Assembly: GCA_947174495.1 (NCBI GenBank)
Contig: CAMWJC010000006.1
Coordinates: 1 to 64,000, forward strand
DNA from: an uncultured Lachnospiraceae bacterium
Lineage (GTDB): Bacteria; Bacillota; Clostridia; Lachnospirales; Lachnospiraceae
Direction of reading: 5' to 3'
DNA length: 64,000 bases
The notes under the pieces were generated by a model. It searched no databases, was not told where the DNA came from, and worked only from the letters and a program-made list of their open reading frames with translations. This document shows positions 34,846 to 44,603 of this stretch, piece by piece. Each line of letters opens with the position of its first letter. Position 1 is the first letter of the stretch. The position numbers and the translations under genes were made by a program.

Positions 34846-36144
34846 TTGGATAAGCCAACAGAAGATTTAAATAATACATCGTTAGAAATTGAAACAGCCA
34901 AAGAGGAAGAAAAGAAAAGTTTCGGAAAAAGTTTTTTGGGCGGTATGCTGTTTGGTATGCTCACTGTTTTGCTGATAGGTGTATGCGTATATGCAGGGAA
35001 ATTGGCGTATGATCTGTTTGCGGTAAAAGAAGCAGGAGCTGGGAATGCAGGCGGCGGAAGCGTAGTCAGTGCAGAAACTGTTCAGAAGATGAAAACCATC
35101 GAGGAAGTGATCAACACTTATTATTATGGAAATGAGGTCACAGCAGGGGATCTTCAGAATGGTGTCTATAAAGGAATGATGGATGCCTTGGGAGATCCAT
35201 ATTCCGAATATTATTCCAAAGAAGAGCTGGAGGATGCGATAAACAGCAATCAGGGTATCTCTTATGGAATCGGCGCTTATATTTCCATCAATAAAGAGAT
35301 GAATATGGCGATGATTAACGGTGTTATGGAGGACAGTCCGGCACAGGAAGCGGGATTGCGTGAGGGAGACATCATCTATAAGGTTGGAGAAGAGTTTACG
35401 CAAGGGCTGAGCCTTACCAGAGTGGTCAACATGGTCAAAGGCAGAGAAGGAACAACCGTGCAGATTACGATTTATCGCGAAGGAGAAGCGGATTATCTGG
35501 ATATGGAAATTGTCCGGGCAAAGCAGATCGAAACGACAACTGTGGACAGTGGAATCGTGGAAGATCACGAAAACATTGGTTATATTCGAATCAGGGAATT
35601 TGACGGTGTGACGGTGGATCAATATACAGAAGCAGTGGCAGTTTTGAAAGAGCAGGGAATGGAAGCTATGATTTTGGATCTTCGCAGCAATCCGGGTGGA
35701 GATTTGTCCGCGGTAGTGGATATTGCCAGAAAAATTCTTCCAGCCGGGTTAGTTGTCTATACAGAAGATAAGAACGGGGAACGTATGGAATATACCTGTG
35801 ATGGAAAGAATGAGTTGCAGATGCCGCTGGTGGTATTGGTGAATGAGTATTCGGCAAGCGCTTCCGAGATACTTGCCGGGGCAATTCAGGATTATAATAA
35901 AGGTACTTTGATCGGAACGACTACCTATGGAAAGGGAATCGTGCAGAGGATTCATCGTTTGGATGACGGAACAGCGTTAAAACTTACTGTAAGCGCCTAT
36001 TTTACTCCGACCGGAAGAAATATTCATGGGATAGGAATTGAACCTGATATTGAACTGGAATATGACTATGAGGCAAATGAAGCGGATGGCACGGATAATC
36101 AAGTGTTAAAGGCTGTTGAAGTACTGGAAGGGAAAATGAAATAA
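34846..36144 (+). CDS. S41 family carboxy-terminal processing peptidase
   Basis: This 432-residue membrane-anchored protease has one N-terminal helix (about 25-50), then a PDZ domain (about 130-215, DSPAQEAGLREGDIIYKVG). The S41 catalytic domain has DLRSNPGGDL, the serine region EYSASASEILAGA and the lysine in TTYGKGIVQ. The start is TTG with GGAGAG upstream. CtpA/CtpB relatives process cell-surface or division proteins. Its place at the end of ftsEX-envC suggests it cleaves or controls the hydrolase. A terminator follows. Confidence 0.92.
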   Translation: MDKPTEDLNNTSLEIETAKEEEKKSFGKSFLGGMLFGMLTVLLIGVCVYAGKLAYDLFAVKEAGAGNAGGGSVVSAETVQKMKTIEEVINTYYYGNEVTAGDLQNGVYKGMMDALGDPYSEYYSKEELEDAINSNQGISYGIGAYISINKEMNMAMINGVMEDSPAQEAGLREGDIIYKVGEEFTQGLSLTRVVNMVKGREGTTVQITIYREGEADYLDMEIVRAKQIETTTVDSGIVEDHENIGYIRIREFDGVTVDQYTEAVAVLKEQGMEAMILDLRSNPGGDLSAVVDIARKILPAGLVVYTEDKNGERMEYTCDGKNELQMPLVVLVNEYSASASEILAGAIQDYNKGTLIGTTTYGKGIVQRIHRLDDGTALKLTVSAYFTPTGRNIHGIGIEPDIELEYDYEANEADGTDNQVLKAVEVLEGKMK

Positions 36145-36171
36145 AGATGTAAATTTGTAAAACAGTTATAG

Positions 36172-36207
36172 ACAGCTTGCTTTCGGAAACGAAAGCAGGC
36201 TGTTTTT
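36172..36207 (+). terminator. Terminator after the ftsEX-peptidase operon
   Basis: ACAGCTTGCTTTCG and CGAAAGCAGGCTGT with loop GAAA (one mismatch) are followed by TTTTT. Confidence 0.85.
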
Positions 36208-36263
36208 CAATAGAGGTATCAGAACAAAAGTTCGATTTCACTCTGTACTTTTTTATTGGGGTC

Positions 36264-36272
36264 TGCTATAAT
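36264..36272 (+). promoter_or_regulatory. Extended -10 promoter for uvrBA
   Basis: TGCTATAAT is a perfect extended -10 element 62 bases before uvrB; the -35 region is a poor match. No LexA-like box was noticed. Confidence 0.5.
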
Positions 36273-36333
36273 AACACACGGGAATAGATAAGGAACAGAG
36301 CGGCAATGCTTAAATTATACAGGAGAAGTTATT

Positions 36334-38340
36334 ATGGATCATTTTAAGCTTGTATCAGAATATAAGCCCACCGGAGACCAGCCGCAGGCGATTGCGGATC
36401 TGGTGGAGGGCTTTAAAAAAGGCAACCAATTTCAGACATTACTGGGAGTTACCGGATCCGGTAAGACCTTTACCATGGCCAATGTGATCGCAGCACTGAA
36501 TAAGCCTACGTTGATCATAGCTCATAATAAAACATTGGCGGGACAGCTTTATGGTGAATTCAAAGAATTTTTTCCTGAGAATGCGGTAGAGTATTTTGTG
36601 TCCTATTACGACTATTATCAGCCGGAGGCATATGTGCCTTCCTCTGATACTTATATTGCAAAGGACTCATCCGTCAATGACGAAATTGATAAGCTTCGTC
36701 TGTCGGCTACGGCTTCTCTTTCGGAGAGGCGGGATGTGATCGTGGTTGCCAGTGTTTCCTGTATTTATGGATTGGGAAGCCCGGACGATTATCAGGAGAT
36801 GATCGTTTCACTGCGTCCCGGAATGACCAAGGACAGGGATCAGGTGATACGGGAGCTGATTGATATTCAATATGATAGAAATGATATGGACCTTGGAAGG
36901 GGATGCTTCCGGGTCAGAGGAGATGTGCTGGAGGTTTATCCGGCACAGGGCGGAGATCATCTGATCCGAATAGAATTTTTCGGAGATGAGATCGACCGGA
37001 TTGCCGAGACGGATCCCCTTACCGGGCAGGTGCATGCAACCTTAGAGCATATAGCAATCTTTCCGGCATCCCATTACGTAGTGCCTCAGGAAAAGATTAA
37101 TGCCGCCTGCAGAAATATTGAGGTGGAGCTTGAAGAACGTATCCGGTATTTTAAAAGTGAAGATAAGCTTTTGGAGGCACAGAGGATTTCTGAGCGTACC
37201 AATTTTGATATAGAAATGTTGCGGGAGACAGGATTCTGTTCCGGAATTGAAAATTATTCACGGCATCTTGCCGGTATGCCGGCCGGTTCAATGCCTCATA
37301 CATTGATGGACTATTTCGGTGACGATTATCTGATTATTATTGACGAGTCTCATATGACCATTCCCCAGATTGGAGCCATGTATACCGGTGACCGGTCCCG
37401 GAAGACAACACTGGTGGATTATGGCTTCCGCCTTCCATCTGCCCTTGATAACCGACCTTTGTGTTTTGGAGAATTTGAAGATCACATTGATCAGATGATG
37501 TTTGTATCGGCAACTCCTGCGACGTATGAACGGGAGCATGAGCTGATGCGGACAGAACAAATTATCCGCCCTACCGGCCTTTTGGATCCTGAAATTTCGG
37601 TGCGTCCGGTGGAAGGTCAGATTGATGATCTGGTGGCGGAAATTAATAAAGAGACCGCAAAGCATAACAAGGTTCTGGTGACCACTCTTACCAAGCGGAT
37701 GGCTGAAGATTTGACAGATTACATGAATGATGTGGGAATCCGTGTAAAGTATCTTCATTCGGATGTGGACACGCTGGAGAGGGCAGAAATCATCCGGGAT
37801 ATGAGACTGGATGTTTTTGATGTACTAGTAGGCATTAATCTTCTGCGTGAAGGGTTGGATATTCCGGAAATTTCACTGGTCGCTATTCTGGATGCGGATA
37901 AAGAAGGATTTCTGCGTTCCGAAACCTCATTAATTCAGACTATTGGGCGTGCGGCAAGGAACGTGGAAGGACATGTGATCATGTATGCAGATCAGATGAC
38001 TGATTCTATGCGTGCGGCAATTGATGAGACAAACAGACGCCGTGCCCTACAGCAGAAGTACAATGAAGCGAATAATATTACGCCACAGTCCATAAAGAAG
38101 GCAGTCAGAGATTTGATCAGTATTTCCAAAGTGCTGGCTAAGGAAGAACTTCAGTTTGAAAAGGATCCGGAATCCATGAGCAGAAAGGAACTTGAGAAGT
38201 TGATTACTCAGGTTGAAAAGCAAATGAAAAAGGCAGCAGCGGACCTGAATTTTGAAGCGGCCGCAGAACTGCGGGATAAAATGGCGGAGCTTAAGAAAAA
38301 GCTTAAAGATCTGGAAGATGAGGAACGGAAAAAGAGTTGA
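36334..38340 (+). CDS. uvrB: Excinuclease ABC subunit B
   Basis: UvrB is the DNA damage-verifying helicase-like subunit of nucleotide excision repair. This 668-residue copy has Walker A GVTGSGKT and the beta-hairpin region [18 protein letters not shown]. It also has DESH, helicase motif [10 protein letters not shown] and the C-terminal UVR domain that contacts UvrC. It is followed by uvrA after 53 bases on the same strand, the usual arrangement. Confidence 0.97.
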   Translation: MDHFKLVSEYKPTGDQPQAIADLVEGFKKGNQFQTLLGVTGSGKTFTMANVIAALNKPTLIIAHNKTLAGQLYGEFKEFFPENAVEYFVSYYDYYQPEAYVPSSDTYIAKDSSVNDEIDKLRLSATASLSERRDVIVVASVSCIYGLGSPDDYQEMIVSLRPGMTKDRDQVIRELIDIQYDRNDMDLGRGCFRVRGDVLEVYPAQGGDHLIRIEFFGDEIDRIAETDPLTGQVHATLEHIAIFPASHYVVPQEKINAACRNIEVELEERIRYFKSEDKLLEAQRISERTNFDIEMLRETGFCSGIENYSRHLAGMPAGSMPHTLMDYFGDDYLIIIDESHMTIPQIGAMYTGDRSRKTTLVDYGFRLPSALDNRPLCFGEFEDHIDQMMFVSATPATYEREHELMRTEQIIRPTGLLDPEISVRPVEGQIDDLVAEINKETAKHNKVLVTTLTKRMAEDLTDYMNDVGIRVKYLHSDVDTLERAEIIRDMRLDVFDVLVGINLLREGLDIPEISLVAILDADKEGFLRSETSLIQTIGRAARNVEGHVIMYADQMTDSMRAAIDETNRRRALQQKYNEANNITPQSIKKAVRDLISISKVLAKEELQFEKDPESMSRKELEKLITQVEKQMKKAAADLNFEAAAELRDKMAELKKKLKDLEDEERKKS

Positions 38341-38393
38341 GAGCAGTTTATTATTTATAGAAGAAATACGTAAGAAAGGAAATGAGGAGAGAT

Positions 38394-41288
38394 ATGAAAT
38401 TATCGGATAAACATGTTGAGATACCCAAAATACGTCCGCGGGAATACATTAAGATCAGGGGGGCAAACGAGCATAATCTTCACAATCTGGATGTAGATAT
38501 TCCGAGGAATGAACTGGTGGTTTTCACCGGCCTTTCCGGCTCCGGGAAATCTTCACTTGCCTTTGATACAATCTATGCGGAGGGGCAGAGAAGGTATATG
38601 GAATCCCTGTCTTCTTATGCAAGGCAGTTCCTTGGGCAGATGGAAAAACCAAATGTAGAGAAGATAGAAGGTCTTTCGCCGGCAATTTCCATTGATCAGA
38701 AATCAACCAACCGAAATCCCCGTTCCACGGTAGGAACGGTAACGGAAATTTATGATTATTTCCGGCTGCTATATGCCAGAGTCGGTATTCCACATTGCCC
38801 TGAATGCGGCAGGGAAATCAGGCGGCAGAGCGTAGATCAGATGGTGGATCAGGTTATGGAGCTCGCAGAGGGAACAAGAATCCAGTTGCTGGCGCCGGTT
38901 GTCCGGGGCAGAAAAGGTGAACATGCAAAGGTGTTTGACCGTGCCAAAAGAAGCGGTTATGTACGTGTCCGGGTAGACGGCAGCCTTTATGAATTGACGG
39001 AAGAAATTAAGTTAGATAAAAACATAAAGCACAATATTGAGATTGTTGTGGACAGGCTGGTAGTAAAGCCGGGAATTGAGCGGAGACTTACCGATTCCAT
39101 TGAGAATGTGCTTGATCTGGCGGAAGGGCTTTTGATGGTGGATGTGATTGACGGAGAGACGATCAATTTCAGCCAGAGTTTTGCCTGCCCGGATTGCGGT
39201 GTCAGTATCAGTGAGATTGAGCCCAGAAGCTTTTCCTTCAATAATCCCTTTGGAGCCTGTCCGACTTGTTTTGGTCTTGGTTATAAGATGGAATTTGACC
39301 CGGAGCTGATGATACCGGATAAAACGCTTAGCATTACACAGGGAGCTATACAGGTGATGGGCTGGCAGTCCAGCAGTGAGCCGGGAAGCTTTACCAATGC
39401 TCTTTTGCAGGCGTTGGCGAAAGAATATGACTTTAGTCTTGATGCGCCGATCGAGGAGCTTCCGGAAAAGACTTATCAGATGCTTATTCATGGTACGGAT
39501 GGCAGAGAGGTAAAAGTACATTATAAGGGTCAGAGAGGTGAGGGAGTCTACCCAGTAGCTTTTGAGGGGCTGATCCGCAACATGGAAAGAAAATACCGGG
39601 AGACAGGATCTGATATCATTAAGCAGGAATATGAAACATATATGCGCATCACTCCCTGCAAAGAGTGCGGCGGTATGAGGCTGAAAAAGGAATCATTGGC
39701 TGTTACGGTAAGCGATAAGAACATTTATGAGATTACTTCCATGCCAATCCGGGATCTGCATGCCTTTTTAAAAGAAATGAAGCTTTCCAATCAGCAGATA
39801 CTGATCGGCAAACAGATACTTAAGGAGATCAATGCGAGGGTCGGATTTCTGGTTGATGTGGGATTGGAGTATCTTTCTCTGGCCCGCGCAACAGGCACGC
39901 TTTCAGGAGGAGAGGCCCAAAGAATTCGTCTGGCTACCCAGATTGGTTCCGGATTGGTGGGGGTTTGCTATATTTTAGATGAGCCCAGCATTGGTCTGCA
40001 CCAAAAGGATAATGATAAGCTTCTTAATACCCTGAAAAATCTTCGTGATCTGGGCAATACATTGATTGTAGTAGAACATGATGAGGATACCATGTTGGAA
40101 GCAGATTACATTGTGGACATTGGCCCTGGGGCAGGATCTCACGGCGGTGAGGTAATTGCACAGGGAAATGCAGAAGAGATCATGAAAGCGGAGAATTCTA
40201 TTACAGGGCAGTATTTAAGCGGAAAAATACAAGTACCCATACCGGAAAAACGCCGTAAACCCAAAGGCTGGCTGACGGTCACCGGAGCGGCGGAAAATAA
40301 TCTTCAAAATATTACGGTAAATATTCCTACCGGTGTATTTACCTGTGTTACAGGGGTATCAGGGTCCGGCAAAAGTTCGCTGGTCAATGAGATACTTTAT
40401 AAGCGTCTGGCAAGAGATTTGAATCGTGCTCGGACCATTCCGGGTAAGCATAAAAATGTTACAGGGATTAAGAATCTGGACAAGGTGATAAATATTGATC
40501 AGTCTCCTATCGGAAGGACGCCCAGATCCAATCCGGCCACTTATACCGGTGTGTTTGATATGATCCGGGATTTGTTTGCCGGAACTCCTGATGCAAAGGC
40601 AAGAGGCTATAAGAAGGGACGTTTCAGCTTCAATGTAAAGGGCGGAAGATGTGAGGCGTGCGGCGGAGACGGTATCATTAAGATCGAAATGCACTTTCTC
40701 CCGGATGTATATGTGCCTTGTGAGGTATGCGGCGGCAAACGTTATAATAGGGAGACTCTGGATGTAAAATATAAGGGAAAGAATATTTATGATGTTCTGG
40801 ACATGACAGTAGAGGAGGCAGTTCCTTTCTTTGAAAATCTTCCTTCCATCCGGAGGAAGATCGAGACGCTGAATGATGTGGGCCTTTCTTATGTAAAGCT
40901 CGGTCAGCCCTCCACAACATTGTCCGGAGGAGAAGCCCAGAGAATTAAGCTTGCCACGGAACTGAGCAGAAGAAGCACCGGAAACACTATTTATATTTTG
41001 GACGAACCGACGACAGGACTGCATTTTGCAGATGTGCATAAGCTGGTGGAAATAATTCACAGACTGGCAGATGGCGGGAACACGGTAGTAGTGATCGAGC
41101 ATAATCTGGATGTAATTAAAACAGCCGATTATATTATCGATATGGGACCGGATGGAGGTGACAGGGGAGGAACTGTGGTCGCCTGCGGTACGCCGGAGGA
41201 GGTATCGGAAGCACCAGGCTCCTATACAGGACAGTACGTGAAAAAAATGCTGAAGAAGTATAAAGAAAATCTGGAGAAGTACCGATAA
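38394..41288 (+). CDS. uvrA: Excinuclease ABC subunit A
   Basis: UvrA is the damage-sensing ATPase of excision repair. The 964-residue protein has two ABC units with GLSGSGKSS and GVSGSGKSS as Walker A motifs, signatures [12 protein letters not shown] and [12 protein letters not shown], and zinc-binding cysteine pairs ([15 protein letters not shown] with CEVCGG). The start at 38394 (MKLSDKHV) was chosen because AGGAG stands before it. An ATG four codons earlier is also possible. Confidence 0.97.
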   Translation: MKLSDKHVEIPKIRPREYIKIRGANEHNLHNLDVDIPRNELVVFTGLSGSGKSSLAFDTIYAEGQRRYMESLSSYARQFLGQMEKPNVEKIEGLSPAISIDQKSTNRNPRSTVGTVTEIYDYFRLLYARVGIPHCPECGREIRRQSVDQMVDQVMELAEGTRIQLLAPVVRGRKGEHAKVFDRAKRSGYVRVRVDGSLYELTEEIKLDKNIKHNIEIVVDRLVVKPGIERRLTDSIENVLDLAEGLLMVDVIDGETINFSQSFACPDCGVSISEIEPRSFSFNNPFGACPTCFGLGYKMEFDPELMIPDKTLSITQGAIQVMGWQSSSEPGSFTNALLQALAKEYDFSLDAPIEELPEKTYQMLIHGTDGREVKVHYKGQRGEGVYPVAFEGLIRNMERKYRETGSDIIKQEYETYMRITPCKECGGMRLKKESLAVTVSDKNIYEITSMPIRDLHAFLKEMKLSNQQILIGKQILKEINARVGFLVDVGLEYLSLARATGTLSGGEAQRIRLATQIGSGLVGVCYILDEPSIGLHQKDNDKLLNTLKNLRDLGNTLIVVEHDEDTMLEADYIVDIGPGAGSHGGEVIAQGNAEEIMKAENSITGQYLSGKIQVPIPEKRRKPKGWLTVTGAAENNLQNITVNIPTGVFTCVTGVSGSGKSSLVNEILYKRLARDLNRARTIPGKHKNVTGIKNLDKVINIDQSPIGRTPRSNPATYTGVFDMIRDLFAGTPDAKARGYKKGRFSFNVKGGRCEACGGDGIIKIEMHFLPDVYVPCEVCGGKRYNRETLDVKYKGKNIYDVLDMTVEEAVPFFENLPSIRRKIETLNDVGLSYVKLGQPSTTLSGGEAQRIKLATELSRRSTGNTIYILDEPTTGLHFADVHKLVEIIHRLADGGNTVVVIEHNLDVIKTADYIIDMGPDGGDRGGTVVACGTPEEVSEAPGSYTGQYVKKMLKKYKENLEKYR

Positions 41289-41304
41289 ATAAATCAGAGC
41301 ATGG

Positions 41305-41356
41305 ACGCAGCAGATAAGACGGAAGGAGCCGTTCTTATTTCTGCGTTCAATTTTTT
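41305..41356 (+). terminator. Terminator after uvrA
   Basis: A long imperfect hairpin (ACGCAG...ATAAGACGG / CCGTTCTTATTTCTGCGT) is followed by TTTTTT. Its core ATAAGACGG recurs in the terminator at 44540-44588. Confidence 0.75.
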
Positions 41357-41390
41357 CAAGTGAATTTTGTTAATTTTTTATGAAATCCCT

Positions 41391-41418
41391 TTGACAATGC
41401 ATTTTGATGGGTTATAAT
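41391..41418 (+). promoter_or_regulatory. Strong promoter for mbl operon
   Basis: Perfect TTGACA (41391-41396), a 16-base spacer and perfect TATAAT (41413-41418), with about 70 bases of leader before the start codon. Confidence 0.8.
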
Positions 41419-41493
41419 AATTCGTGTATGTGCCTGATTATTGAATTTATTATAATATACAGATAGCAGAATGCATAGAAAGGGGATATGGTA

Positions 41494-42486
41494 ATGCAGT
41501 ATACGGACATCGGAATTGACTTAGGAACTGCCAGTATTTTGGTCTACATCAGAGGGAGAGGAGTTGTACTGAAGGAGCCCTCGGTTGTAGCTTTTGATAG
41601 AGATACCAATCGGATCAAAGCAATTGGAGAGGATGCAAGACTGATGCTTGGAAGAACGCCAGGTAATATTGTAGCGGTTCGTCCTCTGCGTCAGGGTGTT
41701 ATTTCTGATTATAAAGTGACAGAGCAGATGATGAAATATTTTATTCAGAAGGCTCTGGGAAAGAAGACTTTCCGCAAACCCAGAATTGCAGTGTGTGTTC
41801 CCAGCGGTGTTACAGAGGTAGAAAAGAAAGCCGTCGAGGATGCAACGCTTCAGTCAGGGGCAAGAGAGGTTTCCATTATTGAGGAGCCTATTGCCGCCGC
41901 AATCGGTGCAGGAATTGATATTTCTAAGCCTTGCGGGAACATGATCGTAGACATTGGAGGAGGAACATCAGATATTGCGGTGATTTCTCTTGGAGGAACA
42001 GTGGTCAGTGCCTCCATCAAGATTGCAGGTGATGATTTTGATGAAGCGCTTGTCAGATATATGCGTAAAAAGCACAATCTGCTGATCGGTGAAAGGACGG
42101 CAGAGGATATTAAGATTAAAATTGGTTCCGCTTTCAAGCGTGTTGAGGTGGATTACATGGATGTCAGAGGACGTAACCTGGTGACAGGACTTCCGAAGAC
42201 AGTCAAAGTATCTTCCGAAGAGACAGAGGAAGCTCTGAAGGAAACTACTGCGCAGATTATTGAGACTATTCATAGCGTATTAGAGAAGACACCTCCGGAA
42301 CTGGCAGCGGATATTGCTGATCGGGGAATTGTCCTGACAGGAGGAGGCAGTTTGCTTCGTGGATTGGAGGATTTGATCGCCGAGAAAACAGGAATCAATA
42401 CTATGACAGCGGAGGATCCGATGACAGCTGTTGCAATCGGTACAGGTAAATATGTGGAATTCCTTGCCGGTTATAAAGAAGAATAA
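41494..42486 (+). CDS. mbl: MreB-family actin-like protein (Mbl)
   Basis: This 330-residue bacterial actin guides side-wall peptidoglycan synthesis. Motifs are GIDLGTASILVY (phosphate 1), VDIGGGTSDIAVISLGG (phosphate 2) and VLTGGGSLLRGL (adenosine). It is followed by flhO and flhP, as is mbl in Bacillus, hence the Mbl name; MreB proper would sit beside mreC/mreD. The start at 41494 was preferred over the ATG six bases earlier for better spacing to AAGGGG. Confidence 0.88.
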   Translation: MQYTDIGIDLGTASILVYIRGRGVVLKEPSVVAFDRDTNRIKAIGEDARLMLGRTPGNIVAVRPLRQGVISDYKVTEQMMKYFIQKALGKKTFRKPRIAVCVPSGVTEVEKKAVEDATLQSGAREVSIIEEPIAAAIGAGIDISKPCGNMIVDIGGGTSDIAVISLGGTVVSASIKIAGDDFDEALVRYMRKKHNLLIGERTAEDIKIKIGSAFKRVEVDYMDVRGRNLVTGLPKTVKVSSEETEEALKETTAQIIETIHSVLEKTPPELAADIADRGIVLTGGGSLLRGLEDLIAEKTGINTMTAEDPMTAVAIGTGKYVEFLAGYKEE

Positions 42487-42526
42487 AGAATCAGGCAGAT
42501 GATAGGCCTGATGGGGAGGTGTTCAT

Positions 42527-43303
42527 ATGGTAAAAGGATTGTACACTGCCTACACAGGCATGATCAATGAGCAGCACCGAATGGATGTGCTGACTAATAA
42601 CCTGGCTAACGCAGATACCAACGGATTTAAGAAAGAGGGAGCGACAAGTCAGTCCTTTGACAGTGTCCTTGCTTATAAAATCAAGGATATTTCAGAGGGT
42701 AATCGTCTTGCAAGACGGATAGGGGTGAATAATCCGGGAGTTAAAATCGGAGAGGGATATACGGATTTCAGCGAGGGACCGATTAAAACAACCGGAAATA
42801 TGTATGATCTTGCATTGACGGACAGAGGATTTTTTGCCGTTGAATTTACCAATAAAGCAGGAGAAACATCTGTGAAATATACCAGAGACGGTAATTTTAC
42901 ACTGACACAGGAAGGACGTCTGGTTACCAGGGACGGTGATCCGGTTCTGGGTGAAGATGGCCAGCCTATTGAAATTGATCCTTTAAAGGAGGCACAGATC
43001 AATACCAGCGGACAGATTATACAGGATGATCAGGTGGTGGCAACCATTCAGGTCACAGATTTTGAGGATTACAATTATCTGGAACATTACGGGGAGAACT
43101 ACTTTCAACCAATTGAGGGAGCAGTGGAAACGGAGGCACCTGCACGTGTTTACTCCGGTTATCTGGAAACTGCCAATATGTCTGTTGTTACAGAAATGGT
43201 AAACATGATTACTGTTTCTAGAGCATACGAAAGCAATCAGAAAATTATTACAACAATTGACGGAACACTGGATATAGCTGCAAATCAGCTTGGTAGAATT
43301 TAA
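42527..43303 (+). CDS. flhO: Flagellar hook-basal body protein FlhO/FlgF type
   Basis: This 258-residue rod/hook family protein has the N-terminal signature MVKGLYTAYTGMINEQHRMDVLTNNLANADT and the C-terminal helix TEMVNMITVSRAYESNQK. It forms part of the flagellar rod. GGGGAGG stands before the ATG. A 7-base-pair inverted repeat (ATCAGGC/GCCTGAT, 42490-42512) sits just upstream of the ribosome site. Confidence 0.9.
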   Translation: MVKGLYTAYTGMINEQHRMDVLTNNLANADTNGFKKEGATSQSFDSVLAYKIKDISEGNRLARRIGVNNPGVKIGEGYTDFSEGPIKTTGNMYDLALTDRGFFAVEFTNKAGETSVKYTRDGNFTLTQEGRLVTRDGDPVLGEDGQPIEIDPLKEAQINTSGQIIQDDQVVATIQVTDFEDYNYLEHYGENYFQPIEGAVETEAPARVYSGYLETANMSVVTEMVNMITVSRAYESNQKIITTIDGTLDIAANQLGRI

Positions 43304-43314
43304 GGAGGCATTTG

Positions 43315-44136
43315 ATGGTTAGAAGTTTATGGACAGCTGCTACGGGTATGAATGCTCAGCAGACTAATGTGGATACGATTGCAAACAATCTTGCTAATGT
43401 AAATACGGTAGGATATAAGGCGCAGGTTGCGGAATTTAAGTCGTTGCTTTATCAGACACTTCAGACGGCGACAACAACAGCCAACGGAGACCCGAAACCG
43501 ACCAGTTCTCAGGTAGGATTAGGTGTACGTACATCTTCAATTAATTCTATAGTTACTCAGGGGCCGATGTTGGCATCAAACAGTGATACTTCTTTTGGAA
43601 TTGAAGGAGATGGCTATTTCGCAATTCAGGGTGCTGATGGAAACACGTATTATACGAGGAATGGTGATTTTACCTGGGCAACGAATGGGCCGGGAAGAGG
43701 TATGATTTTGACCAATCAGGATGGACTTCCGGTACTCAGTACAACAGGAAGGACAATCACGTTGGATTCATCATATGTTACAAACAAAGTAACGGTAACT
43801 GCAGACGGAACAGTCTGCTATCCAGATGCCAATAATGTACCTCAGTCTTTGGGCATGACAATTGGAATGTATCAGTTTAATAACCGGGGAGGTCTTGTGA
43901 GAACAGGAGATACCATGTGGGCGGTCAGCGCGGCCAGTGGAGAAGCGCTGAATGAGGCCACAAACAGAAACCTGATTCCAAGTAAGATCCGTCAGGGCTA
44001 TCTGGAAGGTTCTAACGTACAGGTGGCGGATGAGATGGTCAATTTGATCGTTGCACAGCGTGCTTATGAGATGAACTCCAAAGCGATCACGACTACTGAT
44101 GAAATGATGCAGACGGCAAACAACCTTAAGAGATAG
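43315..44136 (+). CDS. flhP: Flagellar rod protein FlhP/FlgG type
   Basis: This 273-residue paralogue of flhO has N-terminal LWTAATGMNAQQTNVDTIANN and C-terminal VADEMVNLIVAQRAYEMNSK, typical of the distal rod. The start at 43315 follows AAGGAGG; a TTG one codon earlier is not needed. It is part of the mbl-flhO-flhP-flgJ unit. Confidence 0.92.
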   Translation: MVRSLWTAATGMNAQQTNVDTIANNLANVNTVGYKAQVAEFKSLLYQTLQTATTTANGDPKPTSSQVGLGVRTSSINSIVTQGPMLASNSDTSFGIEGDGYFAIQGADGNTYYTRNGDFTWATNGPGRGMILTNQDGLPVLSTTGRTITLDSSYVTNKVTVTADGTVCYPDANNVPQSLGMTIGMYQFNNRGGLVRTGDTMWAVSAASGEALNEATNRNLIPSKIRQGYLEGSNVQVADEMVNLIVAQRAYEMNSKAITTTDEMMQTANNLKR

Positions 44137-44158
44137 TTGCTAGGGAGGATTTAAGCGT

Positions 44159-44515
44159 ATGGATGGTATAGGCGGATTTTCTTCTGCATATGCAGATTAT
44201 ATACAAAGCCAGAATACGGCAGAGACGAAACTGAAAGAAACAATCAGCAGCACGAATTATTCTCAGGCAACGGATGATGAATTATTGGATGCCTGTAAAC
44301 AGTTTGAAGCATATTTTTTGGAACAAGTTTTCAAGGAAATGCAGAAGACAGTAGACTGTTGGAGAGATGAAGACAGCATTGATAAAAGTAACAGTATGTT
44401 AGATTATTTTAAAGATAATGCTATTCAGGATCTGGCAGCTACGTCCACTGAGATTCAGGGACTTGGACTTGCACAGACGTTATATGAACAGATGAAGCGC
44501 AATTACGGTCTGTAA
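44159..44515 (+). CDS. Rod-binding protein, FlgJ N-terminal domain
   Basis: This 118-residue protein has the rod-binding domain (LLDACKQFEAYFLEQVFKEM and LAQTLYEQMKRNYG) without the muramidase domain found in proteobacterial FlgJ. It probably caps or assists rod assembly. GGAGG stands before the ATG. A terminator follows. Confidence 0.88.
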   Translation: MDGIGGFSSAYADYIQSQNTAETKLKETISSTNYSQATDDELLDACKQFEAYFLEQVFKEMQKTVDCWRDEDSIDKSNSMLDYFKDNAIQDLAATSTEIQGLGLAQTLYEQMKRNYGL

Positions 44516-44539
44516 ATGTATTTGGATAAGTATATAGTA

Positions 44540-44588
44540 GGCTGCCAGGATAAGACGGATTACCGTCTTATTTGGCAGTCCTTTTTTT
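44540..44588 (+). terminator. Terminator after the flagellar rod genes
   Basis: GGCTGCCAGGATAAGACGG and CCGTCTTATTTGGCAGTCC form a long stem with loop ATTA, followed by seven T's. Confidence 0.9.
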
Positions 44589-44603
44589 ACATGGAGGTAT
44601 ATT

